A DNA stretch of 64,000 nt from GH45 sp046704385. Its GTDB lineage: Bacteria > Bacteroidota > Bacteroidia > Bacteroidales > SZUA-534. The stretch lies in assembly GCA_046704385.1 (NCBI GenBank), contig JBJKSB010000029.1:1-64000 (forward strand). Direction: 5' to 3'. The notes beneath the pieces were generated by a model, which saw nothing but the letters and a program-made list of their open reading frames with translations, made no database searches and was not told the origin of the DNA. The translations under genes were made by a program, and so were the position numbers. Of this stretch, positions 25,187 to 34,956 are shown piece after piece (position 1 is the stretch's first letter; every line of letters begins with the position of its first letter).

Positions 25187-25622
25187 GGCTGTCAAGCTAA
25201 GACCATATAAAATTGAAAATGAGACTAATTAATCATTCCTGAAACTTTTCTACATTTCGTCGCATTAAACGATAGTATTTTTTGGTATCATACCTGCTTG
25301 CGACGATTTTAATTGCGTATCCTATTACCCAGAGCGATGCTCTGGGCTGAAATGATACGCCCTTTCAGGGCTATTAATCTTGCCCTGAAAGGGCAATTCA
25401 ATTCAACCCAGGGCAGAAAAAACGAAAATAAGTGAGCGATAGTCGAACTTATTGAAGTTTTTGTCGCCCTGGGTTCCGGGTGACCTGACCAGGAAAAATC
25501 GTCGCAAGTAGTAAAATTTAATTGGAATAGTACATTTTATTGCTACGAAATTCACTGACTCATCATTATAGTACGTGCACATATTGCACATTTTAAGCAA
25601 CTTAAATCTTAGCTTGACAGCC
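25187..25622. repeat. Nested inverted-repeat element (MITE/REP-like)
   Basis: GGCTGTCAAGCTAAGA at 25187-25202 is perfectly inverted at 25607-25622. Inside it, CTTGCGACGATTTT at 25297-25310 is perfectly inverted at 25495-25508, bounding a 212-bp inner unit. That unit holds the palindrome CCCAGAGCGATGCTCTGGG and the mirrored pair GCCCTTTCAGGGC / GCCCTGAAAGGGC, with matching CCCAGGGC and GCCCTGGG arms. No transposase is present. The structure looks like a non-autonomous palindromic element inside another. 25623-25922 shows nothing else recognisable apart from presumed start signals of the next gene. Confidence 0.75.
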
Positions 25623-25922
25623 TGCCCAGGTTTATCGGGTGCTATGTCTTTTAGGGGGATCGCATTGAAAAAACAGCACTGCCAAACCCTAAAAGTTTAG
25701 TAGAATAGTAGAATTATAACATTATCCCATTGTTAGGGGAGATGTCGACAGGCAAAGGGGTGCAAAAGAATAATCACGGAATTATAAATGGTGTTCGTTG
25801 TTAACCAAATAATAACCCTATAAAACAGCAAATCTATTTTTAAAATTATTGGATTGGATTTTTCTCAAAAGGGGCTTAATTAACAAGAAAATAATTTTCA
25901 TACTTTTAGCAAAATTTTTTTT

Positions 25923-26840
25923 ATGATTCAATCGCATTTAGGTGAAGTTATAGCATTAGGTACAGCTGTTTGCTGGACTGCTACATCGCTGGCTTTTCAA
26001 CAGGCTACCCGAAAAGCGGGTTCCATATCTGTAAATATTATCAGGCTGTTAATCGCCTTTATTATTTATGCGGTAGTATCGTATTTTATCAGGGGGCGTT
26101 TTTTCCCTACCGATGCCAGCGCATTCAACTGGCTATGGATGAGTATTTCGGGGTTGGTTGGTTTTGTGTTTGGTGATTATTTTCTGTTTAAATCGTACGA
26201 ACATATCAGCGCCCGTATTTCGATGCTGGTTTTTTCGTTAAGCCCGCCGTTTGCTGCTATAATTAGTTGGTTTGCCTTGGGTGAAACGATGGATCTAAAA
26301 TCGATATTTGCTATGTTAATTACCCTTGGTGGAATTGTTTTGGTTGTAACAGAAAAGAAAAAGCTGGATGAAGAAGGTCAATCAAAACGAAACAAAATTA
26401 AGTTTAGTTTTCCGGTAATCGGATTGCTCTATGCTTTGTTGGGAACCATTGGCCAATCCACAGGACTGGTATTAAGCAAATATGGCATGACGGGATATGA
26501 TGTTTTTGCCGCCACGCAAATCAGGATTATAGTCGGCAGCATCGGATTTGTAATTTTAATTACTTTGATAAAACGATGGCCAAAGGTTAAACAGGCAGCG
26601 ACCAATGGTCAGGCTATGAAATTTATTACCATTGGAGCTTTTTTCGGACCTTTTATTGGCGTTTATTTGTCGCTGTTAGCAGTTAAACATACAACTGTGG
26701 GAATCGCATCTACCATAATGGCCATCATTCCGGTGATGATTATACCCCCGGCTGTATTGCTTTACAAAGAGAAAGTTACGGTAAAAGAAGTGGTTGGGGC
26801 TTTTATTACTGTTGGTGGTGTCGTTTTGTTTTTTGTTTAA
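25923..26840 (+). CDS. EamA/DMT-family transporter
   Basis: A 305-residue inner-membrane protein with about ten hydrophobic helices arranged as two EamA repeats (LGEVIALGTAVCWTATSLAF, and the second starting near residue 160 with FPVIGLLYALLGTIGQSTGL). It belongs to the drug/metabolite transporter superfamily, often metabolite or amino-acid exporters. The conserved glycine- and proline-rich helix ends (IPVMIIPPAVLLYKEKVT) are present. The substrate is unknown. It is a single-gene unit after the repeat-rich gap. Confidence 0.88.
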   Translation: MIQSHLGEVIALGTAVCWTATSLAFQQATRKAGSISVNIIRLLIAFIIYAVVSYFIRGRFFPTDASAFNWLWMSISGLVGFVFGDYFLFKSYEHISARISMLVFSLSPPFAAIISWFALGETMDLKSIFAMLITLGGIVLVVTEKKKLDEEGQSKRNKIKFSFPVIGLLYALLGTIGQSTGLVLSKYGMTGYDVFAATQIRIIVGSIGFVILITLIKRWPKVKQAATNGQAMKFITIGAFFGPFIGVYLSLLAVKHTTVGIASTIMAIIPVMIIPPAVLLYKEKVTVKEVVGAFITVGGVVLFFV

Positions 26841-26917
26841 AAGGCAGTTAAACCACAAAGACAAAGAATATACTTACTGGCAAAATTTTAATAAAGAGTT
26901 TAACAACAAAATGAAAT

Positions 26918-27226
26918 TTAATTTGCATTCCTTCGCTTAAACCACAATTTGAACTTGTCTTTTAAGATAAGCATCAATTCTTTTCCCAAAAATGCCAGCG
27001 AACCGTAAAAAAGAACTTCACCTGTGATAAAGATTCCAAGAATGACCCCTCCGGTCTGAAGTCCGGTGAGTTGCAACCATTTACGCAATAGTCCTCCAAT
27101 TACGGGAGAAGCCACAATTAAAATCCAGCTCAGTATTTGTACTCCAAACATTATGCGTTTAAAAGGAGTGTTTACCAAATTCTTTAAGGTTCGTGGGGAT
27201 TCGGGTATTTCAATTTTCTGATTCAT
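26918..27226 (-). CDS. Small membrane protein, 'transporter suffix'-like
   Basis: A 102-residue protein with two hydrophobic segments (FGVQILSWILIVASPVIGGLL and GGVILGIFITGEVLFYGSLAFLG) and a basic C-terminus (KDKFKLWFKRRNAN). The GE(V)xFxxxxxLLGKE pattern resembles small proteins annotated as transporter-suffix-domain proteins. It is convergent with the EamA transporter, leaving a gap of about 77 bp. The role is unknown. Confidence 0.65.
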   Translation of the reverse strand: MNQKIEIPESPRTLKNLVNTPFKRIMFGVQILSWILIVASPVIGGLLRKWLQLTGLQTGGVILGIFITGEVLFYGSLAFLGKELMLILKDKFKLWFKRRNAN

Positions 27227-27326
27227 TACCGCTTCATGTTAGGTTTTAACTACTGCAGAAATACAAGACCACAGGTAAAAACAAGGATGCAACACTTGTG
27301 TCTTTATCTTTGCGAGAAAACAGTTA

Positions 27327-28430
27327 TTAAATTTCTTCCTTCAACCCCTCAATAAAACCATAATAAGCCGGTTTGGGTTGTAATTTTTCATCAAAAAGGG
27401 TAGGCCAGTCTTTTAGGTTAAAAAATCCTTTAATCCAGGTATCGCGGTCGTTAAACCCCCAAAAAGTAACACCAAATTGTTGTTCTTTGGGAACAATAGT
27501 CCGGTACATTTCAACCAAATGTTTGTATTTTTCAGCCTGTTTCACAAGCATTTGTGGGGTGAGTGAATCAACAATCTGAATTCCGCCGCCTTTTGTATCA
27601 TCGTGTTTATTAAAAATTATATCAACTTCTGAAAGGTGTATTTTTAACCCGGTTTCGGCACCTTTTTTCAAACAATACGCAATGGTTGAGTCGGGGATGT
27701 CCATGCGAATATGCATTTGAAAGCCAAGCCCGGTAATGGGAACATTTTTTTCTTTTAATTCCCGTATCATTTTTAATACTCCGTTAAGTTTTGCCGTATC
27801 GCGCTCAATATTAAAATCGTTGTAGAATAAATCGGCTTCAGGGTCGGCTTTGTGGGCATAACGAAAAGCTTTTTCAATATATTCTTTTCCCAGTATATTG
27901 TAAAAAACGGATTTCCGGTATTCACCTCCCCGGGTTTCCATGCCTTCGTTTATTACATCCCAGGCAGCTATTTTGCCTTTGTAGTGAGCAACCACGGTGG
28001 TTATATAATGGTGTAAAAATTTATCGAGCCATGGGGCACCTTTATCGGATATACTGTCCCTGATCCATTGGGGTAAACCAAAATGCCATACCAGGTTGTG
28101 GCCAAACATCCTGATATTATGTTTCTGACAAAAATTCACAATAGAATCACCCAGGGTAAAATTAAAGGTGTCGGGTTTTGCTGCGATGCGATAAATTTTC
28201 AGATCGCTCGAAGCGGTAAGACTGTTAAAATTGGCAAGCACTATCTTCTGTATGGAATCATTGCATAACGGTCTGTAATTTAAGGCGGTACCAATTGGAA
28301 ACGGACTATAATCTTTAAGTCCTTTTTGATCCGACGTTGTGTTTTCTGTGCCTGCGTTTTTACAGGCGCTTAACCATAAGGATATTATGGATATTGACAA
28401 AAGCCTGAAAAATAAAGTTCCGGTTTTCAT
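27327..28430 (-). CDS. GH10 endo-beta-1,4-xylanase, lipoprotein
   Basis: A 367-residue glycoside hydrolase family 10 enzyme that cleaves the xylan backbone. A lipoprotein signal ends LWLSACKN (Cys22), so the enzyme should be lipid-anchored, probably in the outer membrane. The (beta/alpha)8 barrel shows HNLVWH, the acid/base Glu in AWDVINEGM, GFQMHI, the nucleophile Glu in HLSEVDI, and TFWGFNDRDTW. The length fits a single catalytic domain without a carbohydrate-binding module. No SusC/SusD pair or other xylan genes are nearby, so it is not in a typical polysaccharide utilisation locus. 28431-28706 beyond its start contains nothing I can name. Confidence 0.93.
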   Translation of the reverse strand: MKTGTLFFRLLSISIISLWLSACKNAGTENTTSDQKGLKDYSPFPIGTALNYRPLCNDSIQKIVLANFNSLTASSDLKIYRIAAKPDTFNFTLGDSIVNFCQKHNIRMFGHNLVWHFGLPQWIRDSISDKGAPWLDKFLHHYITTVVAHYKGKIAAWDVINEGMETRGGEYRKSVFYNILGKEYIEKAFRYAHKADPEADLFYNDFNIERDTAKLNGVLKMIRELKEKNVPITGLGFQMHIRMDIPDSTIAYCLKKGAETGLKIHLSEVDIIFNKHDDTKGGGIQIVDSLTPQMLVKQAEKYKHLVEMYRTIVPKEQQFGVTFWGFNDRDTWIKGFFNLKDWPTLFDEKLQPKPAYYGFIEGLKEEI

Positions 28431-28706
28431 AACAGCGTTTTTTGTTATTAAACCCTAAATATAGGAATATCCCCTCAAATAATGCCGTTACTCTGGAACT
28501 TGCTTCCTGTTTTGTTCAGAGGGTTAGTATACGGTCGTTCCCTCGGAGCTTTTTATTTGAAAAGAGAAATAATCGTGCTATGAAAACACTAAGAAGCAAA
28601 TCTGATCAATCACCGTCAGACTAATTGTTTATCTATTCTTGTGTTGCTTGGAGTCTTTATAGTTTTTAATGTGTTTTTTAGGAATTTAATTCTGAATGGG
28701 GGGGTG

Positions 28707-29441
28707 TTACAGATTATTTTTATCCATTAAATCGTAAAAATCATTTTTATAAATTTCACCGATAGGTATGCGTTCTTTGCCTATGATAATCCGGTGTTTT
28801 TGAATGGCTTCAATTTTACCAATAGAAACAATAAATGAACGGTGAACCCTTATAAAATGATCGCTGGGCAGAATATCCTCTATTTTTTTTAAGCTGTTTA
28901 GTGTAAGAATGGGTTTGTGATTGTTGTCGTCGATATAAATTTTCAGGTAATCACGCAGACCTTCAACGTATTGAATTTTATCAAGATCTATTTTTACCAG
29001 GCTATAATCGGCTTTAACCATAATAAATTTTCCAAGCAGAGAATTCGCAGTTTCATTAACCGGCCGGTCCTTTTTTGCCTGATTGTGTAAGCGAAAATAT
29101 TCGTAGGCTTTATTGACGGCTTTTAAAAAACGTTCGAAAGGAATCGGTTTTACCAGATAATCCACGGCATTCAGGTTAAATCCATCGACGGCATAATTAG
29201 AATAAGCCGTAGTGAAAATAATCATGGGTGCTTTATTCATCGATTTTACCCATTCTATACCTGTTAAATTGGGCATTTGAATATCCAGAAACAGGAGATC
29301 AATATCTTCATCCTGCATTTTTTCCATGGCATCGAAAGCATTTGAGCAAGAGCCCACAAGGTTCAGATAGGGTATTTTTTTTACAAAACTTTCGATCAAA
29401 TCGACAGCCAAAGGTTCATCATCAACAATCAGGCATTTCAT
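28707..29441 (-). CDS. LytTR-family response regulator
   Basis: A 244-residue protein with a receiver domain (MKCLIVDDEPLAVDLIESF; phospho-acceptor Asp in LLFLDIQMPNLTG; Lys in VKPIPFERFLKA) and a C-terminal LytTR DNA-binding domain (LDKIQYVEGLRDYLKIYI, HFIRVHRSFIVSI). It overlaps the 3' end of the upstream kinase gene by 20 bp, so the two are a coupled pair. The signal and targets are unknown. Confidence 0.93.
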   Translation of the reverse strand: MKCLIVDDEPLAVDLIESFVKKIPYLNLVGSCSNAFDAMEKMQDEDIDLLFLDIQMPNLTGIEWVKSMNKAPMIIFTTAYSNYAVDGFNLNAVDYLVKPIPFERFLKAVNKAYEYFRLHNQAKKDRPVNETANSLLGKFIMVKADYSLVKIDLDKIQYVEGLRDYLKIYIDDNNHKPILTLNSLKKIEDILPSDHFIRVHRSFIVSIGKIEAIQKHRIIIGKERIPIGEIYKNDFYDLMDKNNL

Positions 29442-30594
29442 GGCTCTTTAATTTTAAGTCGAGTATAACTGAGTATAGTTTTTCTTCTTTTATAATATCA
29501 AGCTTATGTTCATTTGGATATAATAACTCAAGCCGGCGGATTACGTTTTTTAAACCTATTCCGGATTCTTCTTCCGGATTTTCGGTTTTTTGCTGTGCGA
29601 TGGTATTTGAGGATTTAAATACCAACCGATCCTGAGAAATGTCAATCTTTATGGTAATATATGATATATTATAGCTATCTACTCCATGTTTAAAGGCATT
29701 CTCAATAAAAGGCACCAGCAGCATAGGTTCAATAAGAGCATTGTGCGACTGATTGTTAATATCAAACAAAAGCTTTGTTTTTTCAGTCAGCCGAAGTTTT
29801 TGTAACTCAATATAATCGTTTAAATGTTCAAGCTCCTTTTCAAGCAGAACCGTTGAATTGTTAGCGTCATCAATTACATACCGCATAATTTTAGATAACT
29901 GCACGATGGCTGTTGGTGCTTTGTCTGATTTTTTATGTGCCAGCGAATAAATGCTATTCAGCGAATTGAACAAAAAATGCGGGTTAATTTGAGACTTCAA
30001 AAAAGCCAGCTCGGTCGAAAGCTGTTCGTTTTTTACCACTTCCTGATGCTTTTCGTTTTTAAACCATTGTTCGGTAAGTTTCAAACTGGTGCTTACCCCA
30101 ATTAGCATCAACACAAAAGATATTTGGCCAATGGACCTAAAGCCAATAAAAAAATGATCTCTTTTAGCAAAATGGCCATCAGGAAACGGTTCTCCATGAT
30201 GGTCCCTCATGATTAAAACGGGTTTGTCGCCTTCAATATGCCTCATTTCCGGTGGTGGTATCCTGAATTCACCGCCCCCAATTCTTGTGGGTTTTGTAAT
30301 TTTTGCATCCAGGAAACTGGCTGCAAAATTAAAAACCAATAGCATCACCAGGCTTAAGAAAAAAGCGCCCCATTTCTTATGTAAAAGAAACCGGGGAACT
30401 AAAATCAAAAAATTTATATAAAAAATAATTGCCGCTTTTATCAGAACAAGCAAATTAATTATTCCGGAACCATTTTTTAACGAAACATTTAAAAAAACAA
30501 AGGGCAGCAAAAACAACATTACCCAGGCCAAAATGTGGATGGCCACATAAAGCAATTTAAATTGCTTTTTTGAAACATCAAGTTTGCTGCGCAT
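29422..30594 (-). CDS. LytS-like sensor histidine kinase
   Basis: A 390-residue membrane kinase. The N-terminal half has four hydrophobic helices with a short loop, and contains no recognisable ligand domain. The kinase part has the family signature LAFLKSQINPHFLFNSLNSIYSLA with the phospho-acceptor His, then an HATPase region (LLVPFIENAFKHG, GIGLKNVIRRLELLY). It phosphorylates the LytTR regulator encoded by the overlapping next gene. Such pairs are common in Bacteroidetes. Confidence 0.92.
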   Translation of the reverse strand: MRSKLDVSKKQFKLLYVAIHILAWVMLFLLPFVFLNVSLKNGSGIINLLVLIKAAIIFYINFLILVPRFLLHKKWGAFFLSLVMLLVFNFAASFLDAKITKPTRIGGGEFRIPPPEMRHIEGDKPVLIMRDHHGEPFPDGHFAKRDHFFIGFRSIGQISFVLMLIGVSTSLKLTEQWFKNEKHQEVVKNEQLSTELAFLKSQINPHFLFNSLNSIYSLAHKKSDKAPTAIVQLSKIMRYVIDDANNSTVLLEKELEHLNDYIELQKLRLTEKTKLLFDINNQSHNALIEPMLLVPFIENAFKHGVDSYNISYITIKIDISQDRLVFKSSNTIAQQKTENPEEESGIGLKNVIRRLELLYPNEHKLDIIKEEKLYSVILDLKLKSHEMPDC

Positions 30595-30674
30595 GTAGCT
30601 TTGTTAAGTACGTTAAATATTTTGCGGAAAGTTATAAATTATGCTTTTACAATCCATTTGTTTAATTTATATTT

Positions 30675-31664
30675 TTAATCATCTCCATTATAATCCGCGT
30701 TGGGGTCAAAGCTCCAGATATCATCAAAATGATAGGATCCGTTTTGGCCGGTAGCAACATATCCTTTATCACCAATGGTAAAACCAATGGCATCAGATCT
30801 TGCAGAACCCTCAAAGCTGGTAACCTGGGTCCAGATATCTTCAGTCGGATCGTATTCCCAAAAATCTGCGGTATAACCACTTGAATAACCTGTTCCAAGA
30901 TAACCTTTTCCGTTCAGCGTAAAGGTGGTTGATCCGGACCGTACAATTGTGTAACTGGCATCTGCATCAAGATCGTTCATTTGGGTCCATGTTCCGGAGG
31001 TTGGATTAAATCGCCAAAAATCAGCTTTGTTAACACCATTGTTTATTCCTGTCCCAACATACGCATAATCGCCGATTACCATGCTAACGGCATCGCGCCT
31101 TTTTGAACCCCCAATACTTACAATTTGTTCCCAGGTGTCGGCTGAAGGATCGTATTTCCAAAAGTCCTTACTATCGCCATCTTCATTTTAACCGGTGCCA
31201 ATTTAACCGTAGTTATCCAGCCCAAAACCAACCGCACCATAACGAGCCAGACCACCAAAGTCGGCTTTTCTGGTCCATTGTGGATCGACATTGGGGTCAA
31301 ATTCCCAAAAATCTTTAAGCTTTACGTCGCCATCAAAACCGGTTCCAAAATATCCTTTACCATTGATTGTAAAAGCTACGGCAGAGCTACGTGCACTTCC
31401 GGGGAAATCTGAAACCTGTTTCCACCAGTTAAGATCCGGGTCAAATTCCCAGGTATCCTTATAGTAATCGTCACCATCAAACCCACCTACCATGTAAGCT
31501 TTATTGTTTATTACAAAAACGGAGGCCGATGAACGGGGATGTCCGTCAAACTGAGAACCTTCTACCCAATTACCCATGAGGGTAGTTGTTGTATCTTTTT
31601 TACAAGAGGTGATAAAAGTTGTGCTTAGGAATAGCGCTGATAAAGCAAAAACTATTTTTTTCAT
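30675..31664 (-). pseudogene. Kelch-repeat lipoprotein gene with two in-frame stops
   Basis: One open frame of 330 codons is interrupted by TAA at 31203-31205 and again at 31188-31190. The frame is the same on both sides, so no indel is involved. The intact copy would have a lipoprotein signal (LSTTFITSCKKD) and six kelch repeats of the form GKGYFGTGF...DFWEFDP. Both stops fall at positions that other repeats fill with Tyr or another aromatic: YG*IGTG*NEDGD against KGYLGTGYSSG. Both halves are otherwise well preserved, which suggests recent loss, a sequencing error, or readthrough. Kelch propellers of this sort are surface binding proteins. Confidence 0.85.
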
Positions 31665-32068
31665 CTGTTTATAATTTATTTTTAATTATTCCGGCGTAAG
31701 GCCAGAGAACGTGCATTCCTGTATAATTAATGTCCCTGAAAAATTCCAGGCAAGCACCGCTGTGCTTATTACTCATATAGTTATGCTTCGTTTCATAATT
31801 TTTAGGCTCAAAAGTAGACGGCAGCAGCACTGGCGTAAAAAAAACTCTGCAAAGAGGGTTTTTTTATCGACAAATATTTTGGAATATGAAAGGAGGGATA
31901 ACCGATAAGCCCAATAATATCAGTGCATTCAGCCAATCACGAGGCCTGGCATGAAGAACGGAAAAATCAAAATAAACCAGCTTATATTACTGTGTCGATA
32001 AATTATTCGTATTGGTCGATTTTAGTTTTTCGAAAAATGCCGCACGGATACATTTGGGACAAAAAAAC
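31665..32068. other. Gene-free stretch before the DUF4270 gene
   Basis: About 400 bp without a supportable gene. A weak hairpin, AAACTCT-GCA-AAGAGGGTTTTTTT near 31850, has a T-run and could be a terminator or attenuator, but the stem has mismatches. The remainder is A/T-rich and presumably carries divergent promoters that I cannot place with confidence. Confidence 0.5.
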
Positions 32069-33412
32069 ATGAAATATTTTAGTCTGGCATTCCAGTTAAT
32101 TGCTTTTATTTTGTTCATTAATTCGTGTTCAAGTAATGATGATGCTGATTTGGTTGGAAATGTTTTTGACAACACCTTGTCGAACGTTTACTTTACTGAT
32201 ACGTTGACTGTAAATGCATCAACAGTTAGAATAGACAGTTTTATCACTTCAGGATATAATAAAATTTTTGTGGGAAATAAAATTGATGAATACCTGGGTA
32301 AAACAACAGCACGCTCCTACATCCCTTTAACATTTTCATCAACATCAGTGAGTTTCGATAAAGGAGCTACTTATGACTCGCTTATTTTAGTATTAACTCC
32401 GAATGGAAATTATTTAGGCGACACACTTGTTGACAGGCATTTACAGGTATATGAAGTTACGGATTCAATTATGCCTTTTTCGAATGGATATTTTTATAAT
32501 AACACTCAATTTTCGTTAAAATCGGAGCCGATAAACGAAGTTAATTTTAAGTTCAGACCCAGAGCGCATAAGAAAGTTTATATCCCTTTTCCACAAAGCC
32601 TGGGGATGTCGTGGTTTGATATGATTGTAAACCAGGATCAGGCATTTAATTCCAAAAATGATTTTCAGAATTTATTTAAAGGAATTGCCATAGTTCCGGG
32701 CGATAGTGCTGATAACTGGTCGGCATCTTTTTACGGCCTGCCCGCCAACGATGACGAAACAAAACCCAACCGCCTTGAGCTCAGGCTTTATTATTCTGTG
32801 CCAAACGTTGAAGGTGACCAGTATTATGCTTTTATACCGAGCGATTCTGCATTCATTTTTTCAAATTTTAAAAGTGATCGTTCCGGGACGGTATTAGGCA
32901 ATAAGCTCGACTCAACTCAACAAGTTAAATCTACAGCAACCGACGATCTTTCATTTATGCAGTCGGGGAACGGGCTGGCGGTTAAAATAGACATTCCGGC
33001 TCTTCAACGGATTAACGAAATTTCGCCAAATATTTCTATCCTAAGTGCCGAGCTAATTATGAAACCGATCCCCGGAAGTTATGATTCTGAAAATCCTTTG
33101 CCTCAATCGTTAAATATTTTTTGGACGGATAAGAAAAACCGGATTGGCAATGCACTTTATGATATTACCGGACAAGCTGTTATCTCGGCAACATTAACCA
33201 CGGACGAAGAATACAAAGAAAACACCTATTATTCAGCGGATATTTTAAATTATGTTTTGGTAAAAACCAAGCAGAAGGAATATACCGACGACGATTTGAT
33301 GTTTTTGGTGTCGCCTGAAACATTTGCAACAACGTTTAGCCGGGTGGCCTTAATGGATCAGATTCTGAACCAGGGAAGCATGCAGTTAAAATTGTATTAT
33401 TTAATTTATTAA
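32069..33412 (+). CDS. DUF4270 lipoprotein
   Basis: Starting at the ATG at 32069, the protein has 447 residues and a lipoprotein signal (MKYFSLAFQLIAFILFINSC). A frame extension upstream of that ATG reads poorly. The body matches DUF4270: DTLTVNASTVRIDSFITSG near the start, the middle block KKVYIPFPQ, FKGIAIVPG, and the late SAELIMKPIPGSY with YYSADILNYVL. DUF4270 proteins are Bacteroidetes-specific cell-envelope proteins of unknown function. The gene ends 6 bp before an outer-membrane protein gene, suggesting an operon. Confidence 0.85.
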   Translation: MKYFSLAFQLIAFILFINSCSSNDDADLVGNVFDNTLSNVYFTDTLTVNASTVRIDSFITSGYNKIFVGNKIDEYLGKTTARSYIPLTFSSTSVSFDKGATYDSLILVLTPNGNYLGDTLVDRHLQVYEVTDSIMPFSNGYFYNNTQFSLKSEPINEVNFKFRPRAHKKVYIPFPQSLGMSWFDMIVNQDQAFNSKNDFQNLFKGIAIVPGDSADNWSASFYGLPANDDETKPNRLELRLYYSVPNVEGDQYYAFIPSDSAFIFSNFKSDRSGTVLGNKLDSTQQVKSTATDDLSFMQSGNGLAVKIDIPALQRINEISPNISILSAELIMKPIPGSYDSENPLPQSLNIFWTDKKNRIGNALYDITGQAVISATLTTDEEYKENTYYSADILNYVLVKTKQKEYTDDDLMFLVSPETFATTFSRVALMDQILNQGSMQLKLYYLIY

Positions 33413-33418
33413 TGAAGA

Positions 33419-34669
33419 ATGAACGCGAATAGAATTAAGATTTTCATATACTTTTTACTGACCGTTAATTTTGTCGGGGCGCAAAACAACACGCAGTCAC
33501 CGTATTCAAAATTAGGATTGGGTGATTTTCAGCCGGTCGGGTATGGTAAGTCAGCAGCCATGGGTGGTGCCGGATATTCTTTATTGTCGGGCTCTGAATT
33601 TAACGCTCTAAATCCGGCAGCATTAGCCGGTTTAGATAGTTTACTGAGCCTTTTTGAATTTGGTTTGCATGCCGATTATTCAAGAATATCAAATTCTCAA
33701 TACTATGATAACAAATGGAACGCAAATCTCACAAAAATTTCATATGCCATGTCTACAGGCAAAAAATGGGGAATGGCTTTTGGTTTAGCTCCCTATACCA
33801 ATGTGGGATATAAAATAACAGCAAATCAGGAGGTTAATGGTATCCCCGAGTATTATTCCATTCTTTATCAGGGTAGCGGGGGGTTGAGTAATTTATTTTG
33901 GTCGAACGGATTTAAAATTTCCCGCAATATATTTTTAGGCACGAATGTGTCATTTATTTTTGGGCCAAAAAATGAAGATCAATATTACAATTTAACAAAT
34001 GAAACAGAATATTCCATAATCCGGAAGATAAGTGATCAGTATTATGGATGGCTATTTGATTTTTCTTATCTGCAAACCATACCCATTTCAAAAAACCAGT
34101 CGATCAATATTGGGCTAAAAGCAAATGCTCCGGGAAAACTGTATCGTAAAACAACCGAAGTGGTAATTCAAAATCATCCTAGCATATCGACCGATGACAC
34201 ACTGAAGGCGGAAGAGAATTTTAAATCAAGCATCAACTACCCGGTGAATTTTGGTGGAGGTATTTCGTATCAGTACAAGAACCGGCTTATTGTTGCCGCC
34301 GATTACACTCTTGACAGGTTTAGTAAGATGGATTTTAATGACGAGTTTTCAGATCTTATTGATAATAACATTTTTGCATTTGGAGTGCAATATAAACCGG
34401 CAATTTTTAACAGGTTCCACAGTGAGCTGGTTTACCGATTGGGACTAAACTATCAGACTGGTTATTACCAGGTTGACCAAAAAGATTTAAAAAACATTAT
34501 GTTGACCGGGGGCCTGGGGTTCAATTTAGGCAGTTTGCAGTTTAATGTTTTTGGAACCTATGGCTGGCGTGGTTTCACCGACAACAACCTGGTGCGTGAA
34601 AACACGGCTACGTTTGGACTAAGTGTGGCTTTTCGAGACATTTGGTTTCAGAAACGAAGGTTCCAATAA
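33419..34669 (+). CDS. Outer-membrane beta-barrel protein (FadL/PorV-like)
   Basis: A 416-residue exported protein. The signal peptide ends at about residue 21 (FVGAQNN). The mature start, QSPYSKLGLGDFQPVGYGKSAAMGGAGYSLLS, followed by LNPAALAGLDSLLS, is the characteristic opening of a Bacteroidetes outer-membrane family related to FadL/PorV barrels. Regular alternating strands with aromatic girdles run through the rest, ending in a strand with a C-terminal aromatic (WFQKRRFQ). It follows the DUF4270 gene by 6 bp, so the pair probably works together in the outer membrane. Function unknown. Confidence 0.8.
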   Translation: MNANRIKIFIYFLLTVNFVGAQNNTQSPYSKLGLGDFQPVGYGKSAAMGGAGYSLLSGSEFNALNPAALAGLDSLLSLFEFGLHADYSRISNSQYYDNKWNANLTKISYAMSTGKKWGMAFGLAPYTNVGYKITANQEVNGIPEYYSILYQGSGGLSNLFWSNGFKISRNIFLGTNVSFIFGPKNEDQYYNLTNETEYSIIRKISDQYYGWLFDFSYLQTIPISKNQSINIGLKANAPGKLYRKTTEVVIQNHPSISTDDTLKAEENFKSSINYPVNFGGGISYQYKNRLIVAADYTLDRFSKMDFNDEFSDLIDNNIFAFGVQYKPAIFNRFHSELVYRLGLNYQTGYYQVDQKDLKNIMLTGGLGFNLGSLQFNVFGTYGWRGFTDNNLVRENTATFGLSVAFRDIWFQKRRFQ

Positions 34670-34765
34670 CCTGTACATCGATAATTTTAACCTGTTGGTA
34701 GAGTATTTTTTACGCAGGACTTAATTTTCTTCATATTTGCATAGAGAAAAATAAATTGGTTAACA

Positions 34766-34810
34766 GACCTGCCCACTTGTCAAGGACATGTAGCGGCAGG
34801 TCGTTTTTTT
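34766..34810 (+). terminator. Rho-independent terminator after the outer-membrane protein gene
   Basis: GACCTGCC (34766-34773) pairs with GGCAGGTC (34795-34802) around a 21-nt loop, followed by G and seven T. It lies about 100 bp after the stop codon. Confidence 0.8.
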
Positions 34811-34858
34811 ATGAAGCCGCTGATTCACAGAAAAATCTTTTCAATCTGTGAATCTGTG
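34811..34858. repeat. Inverted repeat 'GATTCACAGA', copy 1
   Basis: GCCGCTGATTCACAGA is imperfectly inverted as TCTGTGAATCTGTGGC with a short A/T-rich loop. It is a diverged copy of the perfect 19-bp hairpin at 36445-36508. It lies between the outer-membrane protein gene and the convergent patatin gene. Confidence 0.7.
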
Positions 34859-34956
34859 GCTGACCAAAATAAATGACCTTACAATGTTTTCATTGTTAAT
34901 TTTAATATGAACCAGGGGTTTTGGTTTTGTCGGCAAAACCGCTGAAATCCATATCA

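Noticed and set aside
24980..25210. 76-codon open frame in the repeat-rich gap
   Set aside because: Composition follows the degenerate repeats and extragenic words (AAGTTCGGAACT, TTCGGGGCT), not a protein pattern.
30675..31664. TAA read as tyrosine by a variant genetic code
   Set aside because: Many other genes in the window end normally at TAA, so a genome-wide change is excluded; only local error, loss or readthrough remain.
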